In this document: positions 57,401 through 63,496 of the stretch, in pieces
How the letters are laid out: every line of letters starts with the position of its first letter
Numbering within the stretch: position 1 is the stretch's first letter
Assembly: GCA_905233915.1 (NCBI GenBank)
Contig: CAJOFM010000004.1
Coordinates: 124,001-188,000 of the forward strand
Direction: 5' to 3'
DNA: 64,000 nucleotides
Origin: an uncultured Muribaculaceae bacterium
Lineage (GTDB): Bacteria > Bacteroidota > Bacteroidia > Bacteroidales > Muribaculaceae
Notes under the pieces: model-generated
What the model was told of the DNA's origin: nothing
Seen by the model: only the letters and a program-made list of their open reading frames with translations
Database searches by the model: none
Program-made: the position numbers and the translations under genes

Positions 57401-58040
57401 CAGCTACGACATCGGCTTCGGCGGTCTGGACCACGTGATTGCCAGCGGCAAGAACGTCAACATCCTCGTGCTCGACACCGAGGTTTACTCCAACACCGGT
57501 GGTCAGGCCTCTAAGGCTACCCCGATTGGTGCTATCGCCAAGTTTGCCGCTGCCGGCAAGCGCGTCCGCAAGAAAGACCTTGGACTGATTGCCAGCACCT
57601 ACGGCTACGTCTATGCAGCTCAGATCGCTATGGGTGCCGACAATGCACAGTGCCTCAAGGCTATCCGCGAGGCCGAGGCCTATGACGGTCCCTCGATCAT
57701 CATCGCCTACGCTCCCTGTATCAACCATGGTATCAAGAAGGGTATGGGCAAGGCACAGGCCGAGGAGCAGGCAGCAGTAGCTTGCGGTTACTGGCACCTG
57801 TGGCGTTACAACCCGCAGCTCGAGGCCGAGGGCAAGAATCCCTTCACCCTCGACAGCAAGGAGCCCAACTGGGACGGCTTCGAGGACTTCCTCAAGGGAG
57901 AGGTGCGCTATGCATCGGTACTCAAACAGTATCCCGACGAGGCAGCCGAGCTGTTCGCAGCCGCCAAGGAGAACGCCCAGTGGCGTTACAACAACTACCG
58001 CCGTCTGGCTCGCCAGCAGTGGGGTGTTGCCGAGGACTAA
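54489..58040 (+). CDS. nifJ: Pyruvate:ferredoxin (flavodoxin) oxidoreductase, single-chain
   Basis: This 1183-residue enzyme oxidises pyruvate with CoA to acetyl-CoA and CO2 and passes electrons to ferredoxin or flavodoxin. Domain I opens [29 protein letters not shown]. The two-cluster ferredoxin domain has [12 protein letters not shown] and [13 protein letters not shown]. A further cluster site lies in [15 protein letters not shown], and the thiamine-pyrophosphate site is [17 protein letters not shown]. Length and order match the fused homodimeric type. Codon bias is very strong, in line with a central fermentation enzyme. It has its own promoter and terminator. Confidence 0.96.
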   Translation: [1183 protein letters not shown]

Positions 58041-58074
58041 TCGACCTGCAAGACAGGTAAGATCCTGAATAAAG

Positions 58075-58103
58075 CGGGGCTGGAACCATGTGTTCCAGCC
58101 CCG
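58075..58103 (+). terminator. Terminator of PFOR
   Basis: CGGGGCTGGAAC pairs perfectly with GTTCCAGCCCCG around a 5-nt loop, followed by TGTTGTTT. It starts 35 nt after the stop codon. A further 8-bp hairpin (TTACGGGC/GCCCGTAA, 58131-58150) has no T-run. Confidence 0.85.
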
Positions 58104-58238
58104 TGTTGTTTACCTATACGACGATTCTTCTTACGGGCTACCGCCCGTAATACAGGGACACCACTGAGGCGGCAGACTAACTATACTGGGTGCTGTTATC
58201 GGTAAAAAGGCACTGAATGGTTAAACATTGTTAGAAAT

Positions 58239-58269
58239 TTTGTTGTTAATAAATAAATGCCTAAATTTG
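58239..58269 (+). promoter_or_regulatory. Promoter of the Gln-rich protein gene
   Basis: TTTG at 58239-58242, then 19 nt, then TAAATTTG at 58262-58269: an exact match to the Bacteroidota consensus. It is 37 nt before the ATG at 58306 and supports that start over the longer ORF at 58228. Confidence 0.8.
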
Positions 58270-58305
58270 TGCACTGTTTATTTAATAAATAACAATTTAA
58301 GCATT

Positions 58306-58656
58306 ATGGGATTACTTGACGAACTTCAGAGAAAGCTGGAAGAAGCCGCACGGCAGGCACAACAGCAAGCCGGTGGCAGTGGCTCAGTAAGTGGTAACGA
58401 CGTTCCCAATCCTTGGGATCAAGCCCCGCAGCAACCTCAGCAGCAGGCACCAAACTTCCCTCCAGGTTATCAGCAGACGCAACAGCAACAATACCCCACA
58501 CAGCAGCAGTATCAGCAGCAATACCAAGCCATCATGCAGCAGATGCAGCAGCTCGTGCAGCAGGTTTACCAGCTGGGATACCAGTATGGCGTGCAGGTTG
58601 CTCAGCAAGGCGGTGTACGCGCCGGCCTGATGGATGACCAGCAAGAGGAGAAGTAA
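58306..58656 (+). CDS. Glutamine-rich low-complexity protein
   Basis: The protein has 116 residues, 37 of them Gln. An amphipathic start (MGLLDELQRKLEEAARQAQQQ) is followed by a Pro/Gln linker (APQQPQQQAPNFPPGYQQ) and a Tyr/Gln segment (QQQYQQQYQAIMQQMQQLVQQVYQLGYQYG), then an acidic tail. There is no signal peptide, so it is probably cytoplasmic. The repeat-like composition suggests a coiled coil or self-associating segment. It has a consensus promoter and its own terminator. No function is known to me. Confidence 0.75.
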   Translation: MGLLDELQRKLEEAARQAQQQAGGSGSVSGNDVPNPWDQAPQQPQQQAPNFPPGYQQTQQQQYPTQQQYQQQYQAIMQQMQQLVQQVYQLGYQYGVQVAQQGGVRAGLMDDQQEEK

Positions 58657-58678
58657 CCTGACGCTTCATTCATATCAC

Positions 58679-58726
58679 CACACCACTCGACCACCTCCCC
58701 AACAAGGTGGTAAGGTGGTGTGTTTT
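58679..58726 (+). terminator. Terminator of the Gln-rich protein gene
   Basis: CACACCAC pairs with GTGGTGTG, and inside it ACCACCT pairs with AGGTGGT; four T's follow. It begins 22 nt after the stop codon. Confidence 0.8.
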
Positions 58727-58863
58727 GCTATCCAATTAGCGAAATAACCAACCGATAAACACAACATTAAGCATTACACAAACGTGTGTTGTTGATGGCG
58801 GGATTTTCCGTTATTTCCGGGTATGCGTGTGTGCACTTCCCGCCAAGACGCTTTGTAAAACAA

Positions 58864-58894
58864 AACCTGGACAACTTTTGTTGTTGTCCAGGTT
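58864..58894 (-). terminator. Terminator of glnA
   Basis: AACCTGGACAAC (58864-58875) and GTTGTCCAGGTT (58883-58894) form a perfect 12-bp stem. On the minus strand it is followed by TTTTGTTTT. It lies 29 nt after the glnA stop. Between stop and stem is an AACAAC-rich stretch. Confidence 0.75.
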
Positions 58895-58923
58895 GTTTCT
58901 TGTTGTTCCAGTTGTTTGAAAAA

Positions 58924-60411
58924 TTAGCCGCACTGGAAGTACTCGTTGACGAGCTGGGCGGTGCGCTTGGGATCGTGCTCGATGTCGTGGCGCAGGGTGC
59001 GGTCGTTAAACGAGCGCAGCTCGGCGATGATACCATCGATCATGTGGGCGCTGAAGACGCCATGCTCCTCGAAGGCGGCACGCAGTTTCTCCAGGCAGTC
59101 GGCACTGGCTACGCAGCTGTCGGGCAGGCAGTCGAGCTCGTTGAGGCGGTCGGCGTTGGCGGCATCGTGGATGTTGACGTCAACGTAGGTCTTCTTGGCC
59201 AGCTCCAGAGCGTTCTCCATCTCAAAGCCGTGGCGGCAGGCTACGCACAGGCCAGCGAGCAGCTGATAGATGTCGGCTGAGCCGTCCGGCGAGCGCATCT
59301 CGACGGTCTGCTTCTGCGTCGTGTCGAAGTTGCTGGCGGGCTCCAGCGGATTGGCTACGCGGCACATGTCGGCACCTGCGGTCCAGCCCAGAGGCACGCG
59401 CACGAGCACCGAGCGGTTGCGGTCACCCCAGCACACGTTGGTGGGAGCCTCCTGGTGGGGCACCAGGCGGAAGTAAGACATCGGGTTCTTGTTGCCGAAG
59501 GCGGTGATTGCGGGAGCCAGGTCCATCATGCCGGCGATGGCCTTGCGGGCCTCGTCGCTCAGCACGCCCTTGTCATTGAGCATCATGTTGCGGCCGTCCT
59601 TCATCATGCGCATGTGGATGTGAAGACCCGAACCGGCCTTGCCTGTGGTGATCTTGGGGGCGAAGGTAACGTTCAGGTTGGCACGGAAGGCCAGGTTGCG
59701 GATTACCCACTTGGCGACCATCAGCTGGTCGGCTGCGTCAAGCACGGGAACGGGCAGGAACTCAATCTCGTTCTGCTCATACACCACGCCGTCCTGCTCA
59801 AAGTTGCCCACCTCGCTGTGGCCGTACTTGATCTGGCCACCAGCCTTGGCGATGTAGTCCATGCAGCGCTGGCGGAAGTCGTTGGTCTTGGCATAGGGCA
59901 TTGACTCGTGGTAGCCGTGCTGGTCGCGGGCGGGGTAGTAGTCCACCGACGGGCGGATGACGTAGTACTCCAGCTCACCCATGGCCTCATATTCCATACC
60001 CGTGGTCTCACGGAAGGCCTGGGCTGCCTTGCGCAGCGTCTGCTCGGGAGAGCTCTCCAGCGGGTTGCCGTCCTTGTCAAAGAACGAACACAGCAGACAC
60101 AGCGTGGGAATCTCGGCAAACGGGTCGAGGAAGGCGGTGCTGAAGCGAGGCAGCACATACAGGTCGCTCGAACTTGCCTGGATGAAGCTGAACAGGCTGG
60201 AGCCGTCCACGCGCTCACCACACGACAGGATGGTGCGCAGATAATCCTTGCTGCTGATGACAAAGTTCAGGGTTTTCAACTTGCCGTCACCGCCGGGGTA
60301 CATGAAGTTGACCATGCGGATTTCGTTCTCCTCAATGAAGCGGATGATGTCGGCCTTGGTGAACTCGTGCGGTTCTTTCTTCAGGTAGGCCACTACCTGG
60401 TTGGCGTTCAT
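58924..60411 (-). CDS. glnA: Glutamine synthetase (type I-like)
   Basis: The ORF extends up to 60468, but the ATG at 60411 gives MNANQVVAYLKKEPHEFTKADI, the usual beginning of Bacteroidota enzymes as I recall them (495 aa). Signatures: ERVDGSSLFSFIQASSSDLYVLPRF, the ATP-binding KAGSGLHIHMRMMKDGRN, NRSVLVRVPLG and EMRSPDGSADIYQLLAG. It makes glutamine from glutamate, ammonia and ATP. It is transcribed from a promoter about 130 nt upstream in a triplicated repeat, with a strong terminator behind it. Confidence 0.92.
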   Translation of the reverse strand: MNANQVVAYLKKEPHEFTKADIIRFIEENEIRMVNFMYPGGDGKLKTLNFVISSKDYLRTILSCGERVDGSSLFSFIQASSSDLYVLPRFSTAFLDPFAEIPTLCLLCSFFDKDGNPLESSPEQTLRKAAQAFRETTGMEYEAMGELEYYVIRPSVDYYPARDQHGYHESMPYAKTNDFRQRCMDYIAKAGGQIKYGHSEVGNFEQDGVVYEQNEIEFLPVPVLDAADQLMVAKWVIRNLAFRANLNVTFAPKITTGKAGSGLHIHMRMMKDGRNMMLNDKGVLSDEARKAIAGMMDLAPAITAFGNKNPMSYFRLVPHQEAPTNVCWGDRNRSVLVRVPLGWTAGADMCRVANPLEPASNFDTTQKQTVEMRSPDGSADIYQLLAGLCVACRHGFEMENALELAKKTYVDVNIHDAANADRLNELDCLPDSCVASADCLEKLRAAFEEHGVFSAHMIDGIIAELRSFNDRTLRHDIEHDPKRTAQLVNEYFQCG

Positions 60412-60542
60412 TGCCAGAATTTCGTTTTCCAATTCAATAAAGCATTTATTGAGGTCGTTTTGACACACTTGATTATCGATTGCTTGTGTCTCACATGAGT
60501 CAAAGCTTCCTCTAAGGTTAATTAATGGTTTTTAGTTTTGGG

Positions 60543-60573
60543 CAAAGGTAGTGCAAGTCGAGCACAATGGCAA
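60543..60573 (-). promoter_or_regulatory. Promoter of glnA
   Basis: On the minus strand TTG (60573-60571) is followed after 20 nt by TACCTTTG (60550-60543). The box lies in the first unit of the triplicated repeat; in the other two units it has changed to TACCGTTG. The leader to the start codon is about 125 nt. Confidence 0.75.
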
Positions 60574-60794
60574 GAAAAAACACATTTTTCTTGACTTTGT
60601 TGAGACGCAGCCTACCTTCGCCGCAGGCAACGGTAGTGCAAGTCGAGCACATAACAAAAAGAATTTATTCTTTTTTTTTGTCGAGACGCAGCCTACCTTC
60701 GCCGCAGGCAACGGTAGTGCAAGTCGAGCACATAACAAAAAGAATTTATTCTTTTTTTTGTCGAGACGCAGCCTACCTTCGCCGCAGGCAACAG
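60547..60794. repeat. Tandem triplication of an 81-85 bp promoter-bearing element
   Basis: Three units start at 60547, 60632 and 60713 with GGTAGTGCAAGTCGAGCAC. Units 2 and 3 are nearly identical (one T differs in a T-run); unit 1 has a diverged middle. Each unit contains a hairpin AAAAAGAATttATTCTTTTT with a T-run (units 2 and 3) and the string GAGACGCAGCCTACCTTCGC. The two halves of a unit are imperfect inverted repeats of each other. The ORFs of the track across this region are artefacts of the repeat. Confidence 0.9.
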
Positions 60795-60835
60795 TATCGT
60801 TTTTCTGCCCTATCGCTTCATTTCTCCCATAATTC

Positions 60836-60866
60836 TTGCAAGGGTCAAGGAAAAAGGATAATTTTG
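60836..60866 (+). promoter_or_regulatory. Promoter of the secreted dockerin protein gene
   Basis: TTG at 60836-60838, then 20 nt, then TAATTTTG at 60859-60866, 24 nt before the ATG at 60891. Confidence 0.65.
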
Positions 60867-60890
60867 AGCAGTTCTAATAAAAACTTTCCC

Positions 60891-61595
60891 ATGATGAAGA
60901 AAAGCATTATTTCCCTAGTGGCTATTGTGATGTCGATGACAGCCCTGTGCCAAGAAGTGCCTCAATTCACCAGCAACAACTTTGACGGTTGGATTTACAA
61001 TAATCCTGGCATAGAGCTAAACTCCGGCAACATCGCCAGCGGACGCATTGTCCTCTATGTCGATAAGCAGAATAACGTCCTCTCGCTGATATCACCCGTG
61101 TTCGGCTGCCAGGGCATGGACAGCATTGCTGCCCAGGTGGACTGGTTTACCCGCAACTTCAGGGACCCCGATTTCGTGCTATCGCTCACGGCCTTGACCA
61201 TTGCCCTCGACGATGCCCAGGGCACTCCCATCGACTCCGTCACCTGCACCCCAACGGCAACCGGCACTTCCACCCACGAGTTGAAAACGGCGCTCGCGGT
61301 ACCTGCAGGGGTTGACAGCATCAGAATCAGGATGGTAGGCTGGCAAGGCAACGTCGTGAGTTCGGGGGCAGTCAGGCGGGCCATTTTCCAAGCCAGCACC
61401 GCCAGTCAGCAGCAGCCATGGGGTGACGTGAATGGCGACGGCATGGTCAACGTGGCCGACGTGACCTGGCTCATCCAGCAGGTGCTCAACAGCAGCATGG
61501 ACGATAGCGCCACAGTGTGCGACATCAATCATGACGGAATCGTCAACGTGGCCGATGTCACGCGACTCATTGCCATAGTCCTGTCAGGAGAATAA
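60891..61595 (+). CDS. Secreted protein with dockerin-like C-terminus, unknown function
   Basis: The track ORF begins inside the upstream repeats; the ATG at 60891 (or 60894) follows a promoter and starts a signal peptide (MMKKSIISLVAIVMSMTALCQ), giving 234 residues. The middle (about 25-160) looks like a jelly-roll/beta-sandwich (DNFDGWIYNN-type start, IRMVGWQGNVVSSGAVRRAIF), perhaps carbohydrate-binding. The end has two dockerin-like loops (GDVNGDGMVNVADVT, DINHDGIVNVADVT). It is convergent with fucP across a bidirectional hairpin. Confidence 0.8.
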   Translation: MMKKSIISLVAIVMSMTALCQEVPQFTSNNFDGWIYNNPGIELNSGNIASGRIVLYVDKQNNVLSLISPVFGCQGMDSIAAQVDWFTRNFRDPDFVLSLTALTIALDDAQGTPIDSVTCTPTATGTSTHELKTALAVPAGVDSIRIRMVGWQGNVVSSGAVRRAIFQASTASQQQPWGDVNGDGMVNVADVTWLIQQVLNSSMDDSATVCDINHDGIVNVADVTRLIAIVLSGE

Positions 61596-61626
61596 GCGTC
61601 TTTAGCCGACGCCAGCCCATCCCTCA

Positions 61627-61669
61627 AACAACAAGCAACAAAAAGTTGATATAATTGTTGCTTGTTGTT
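61627..61669. terminator. Bidirectional hairpin between the dockerin gene and fucP
   Basis: AACAACAAGCAACA (61627-61640) and TGTTGCTTGTTGTT (61656-61669) form a perfect 14-bp stem between convergent genes. The fucP side continues with a GTTGTT-rich stretch up to the stop codon. Confidence 0.7.
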
Positions 61670-61702
61670 CCTGTTGTTTGGAAAAACCGCAGATTGTTTG
61701 CC

Positions 61703-63022
61703 TTAGCGGCTGTGGCGCAAGCCGTAGAGCAGCACCACCACAAAGCACAGGGCAGGCACCACAAACGACAGGTTGACAGCGGGCAGCCACTGCACATCGC
61801 TGTCGATAATCATCGCCTGCAAGGCGGGTAACACACTGCCGCCCAGGATGGCCATAATCAGGCCCGCCGAACCGAGCTCGGCATCCTCGTTGACATCTCC
61901 CAAGGCGATACCATAGATGGTTGGGAACATCAGACTCATGCATGCCGACACACCCACCAGGCAGCACATGCCCACACGACCGCCAGCAAAGATGACGCCA
62001 CACAACAGCAGCAAGGCCACGGCGGCAAAGAAGGCCATCAGTCTGCCAGGCTTGATGTACTTCATCAGGTAAATGTTGACAAAGCGCATGCAGCAAAAGA
62101 TGATCATCGCCACGATATTGTAACGCTGCGACAACACCTCGGCGGCCTGCTCGCTCATCCCCTCGGCCATGAACACACGCGTACCGTACTGGATGATGAA
62201 GGTCCAGCAAGTGATCTGCGCACCCACATAGAAGAACTGCGCTGCCACACCGTTACGGTAAGACCTGTTGGCCCACAAGCGCTTGAAGGCGGGCCACAAG
62301 GGCGCATGAGCACCGCTGGAGGCCTCGCGCAAGGCAGGTACGCGCACGGCCAGCAGCACCACGAGCAAGGCGATGATAACCACACTCAGCAGGGCATAGG
62401 GCTGAATAAGGACACCCAGGTCGTTCTGTTTCAGTGCCTCGAACTCAGCATCACCAAGCGTCGCACGCTGGGCTGTGTCGAGCGGGGAGAGGCGCGCCTG
62501 AATGAAGTTCATCGCCACAAACATGCCCGCCAGCGACCCGATGGGGTTGAACGACTGGGCAAAGTTCAGGCGTCGCGTGGCGGTCTCCCGGTCGCCCATG
62601 AGCAGGATATAGGGGTTGGCCGTTGTCTCGAGGAACGACAGACCGCAGGTGAGGATGAAATAGGCAATGAGGAAGGGCCAGAAACTGCCCACCGCCTTGG
62701 CCGGGATGAACAGCAGCACACCCAGGGCATACAGCGTCAGGCCCATCACGATGCCGCTCTTGAACGAGTGACGGCGGATGAACAGTGCCGCCGGTAGCGC
62801 CATGCAGAAGTAGCCGCCATAGAAGGCCACTTGCACCAATGTGCCGTCGGTCACACTCATGCGGAATATCTTGGAAAACGCCTTCACCATGGGGTTGGTG
62901 ATGTCGTTGGCAAAGCCCCACAGGGCAAAACAGCAGGTCACCACGATAAAGGGCAGCACATAGCTCACGCCCTCGCGGGTCACCAGCAACCGGGATTTCT
63001 TATTGTTGTCGTCGATACTCAT
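61703..63022 (-). CDS. fucP: L-fucose:H+ symporter
   Basis: This 439-residue major facilitator protein has twelve membrane segments. It shows FucP-type motifs: VTCCFALWGFANDITNPMVKAFSKIF in helix 1, FLETTANPYILLMG in helix 4 and the region RRLNFAQSFNPIGSLAG. FucP imports L-fucose, a terminal sugar of host mucin glycans. It follows the mutarotase gene on the same strand; the 60-nt gap is mostly heptamer repeats. Substrate specificity is by similarity. Confidence 0.88.
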   Translation of the reverse strand: MSIDDNNKKSRLLVTREGVSYVLPFIVVTCCFALWGFANDITNPMVKAFSKIFRMSVTDGTLVQVAFYGGYFCMALPAALFIRRHSFKSGIVMGLTLYALGVLLFIPAKAVGSFWPFLIAYFILTCGLSFLETTANPYILLMGDRETATRRLNFAQSFNPIGSLAGMFVAMNFIQARLSPLDTAQRATLGDAEFEALKQNDLGVLIQPYALLSVVIIALLVVLLAVRVPALREASSGAHAPLWPAFKRLWANRSYRNGVAAQFFYVGAQITCWTFIIQYGTRVFMAEGMSEQAAEVLSQRYNIVAMIIFCCMRFVNIYLMKYIKPGRLMAFFAAVALLLLCGVIFAGGRVGMCCLVGVSACMSLMFPTIYGIALGDVNEDAELGSAGLIMAILGGSVLPALQAMIIDSDVQWLPAVNLSFVVPALCFVVVLLYGLRHSR

Positions 63023-63039
63023 CTTGATATCATAAAGAA

Positions 63040-63095
63040 CCTAAAGCCTAATGCCTAAAACCTAAAGCCTAATGCCTAATGCCTAAAGCCTAAAT
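63040..63095. repeat. Eight 7-bp tandem units, CCTAAWR
   Basis: CCTAAAG, CCTAATG, CCTAAAA, CCTAAAG, CCTAATG, CCTAATG, CCTAAAG and CCTAAAT run in exact phase. The array begins inside the mutarotase gene (it encodes the last residues and the stop codon on the minus strand) and ends 17 nt before the fucP start codon. Confidence 0.92.
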
Positions 63096-63412
63096 ATACA
63101 TTCCATGAGCTGCCATTTGGCCGTTGAGGGTGCGTTGGGGTCACAGCCCTGGAACTGGGCCACATAGGCTTCCCACTCGGCCTGACGGGGCAAGGTCGCC
63201 AAGCGTGCATTGTCCTTTTCCCAATCAAACTCGTCGGTCGTGTCGCAAATCATGAACAGGCGGTTGCCATGGATGTAAATCTGCATGTCGAGGATGCCCA
63301 CACTGCGGATACCCTCCTGAATTTCGGGCCACACATGAGCATGAGCCTCCACATATTTCTCAATCATCTCGCGGTCGTCCCGCAATTCCAGCGTTTGACA
63401 GTAGCGTTTCAT
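63083..63412 (-). CDS. L-rhamnose/L-fucose mutarotase family protein
   Basis: The protein has 109 residues. The sequence ELRDDREMIEKYVEAHAHVWPEIQEGIRSVGILDMQIYIHGNRLFM is characteristic of the RhaM (DUF718) mutarotase family, which interconverts sugar anomers. The setting between fucP and a GHMP sugar kinase suggests that L-fucose is the substrate here. The final residues FRL and the stop codon are encoded by the heptamer array. The start codon directly follows another heptamer array. Confidence 0.85.
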   Translation of the reverse strand: MKRYCQTLELRDDREMIEKYVEAHAHVWPEIQEGIRSVGILDMQIYIHGNRLFMICDTTDEFDWEKDNARLATLPRQAEWEAYVAQFQGCDPNAPSTAKWQLMECIFRL

Positions 63413-63447
63413 GTTTTCAGTTTTCAGTTTTCTGTTTTCTGTTTTCA
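63413..63447. repeat. Five 7-bp tandem units, GTTTTCW
   Basis: GTTTTCA, GTTTTCA, GTTTTCT, GTTTTCT and GTTTTCA touch the mutarotase start codon. In mRNA sense the array is A-rich and occupies the whole translation-initiation region. Confidence 0.9.
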
Positions 63448-63450
63448 GTT

Positions 63451-63495
63451 TCTAGATATTCTAGAAAATCTAGATAATCTAGAGGGTCTAGATCT
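63451..63495. repeat. Five 9-bp tandem units, TCTAGANNN
   Basis: TCTAGATAT, TCTAGAAAA, TCTAGATAA, TCTAGAGGG and TCTAGATCT start 2 nt after the sugar kinase stop codon (minus-strand sense). It is the same nonamer type as at 23147-23191. Confidence 0.9.
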
Positions 63496-63496
63496 T

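Noticed and set aside
60547-60794. CRISPR array
   Set aside because: The three units are contiguous copies with no unique spacers, and no cas genes are present. The 7- to 10-bp arrays are far too short for CRISPR repeats.
60551-60832. Plus-strand ORFs with repeated EHITKRIYSFF-type or NGSASRAHNKKN-type segments
   Set aside because: They only translate the DNA triplication upstream of glnA; there is no independent evidence for a protein.
63040-63095. Telomere-like repeat
   Set aside because: CCTAAA resembles telomeric units, but the period is seven, the units vary and it sits inside a gene cluster.
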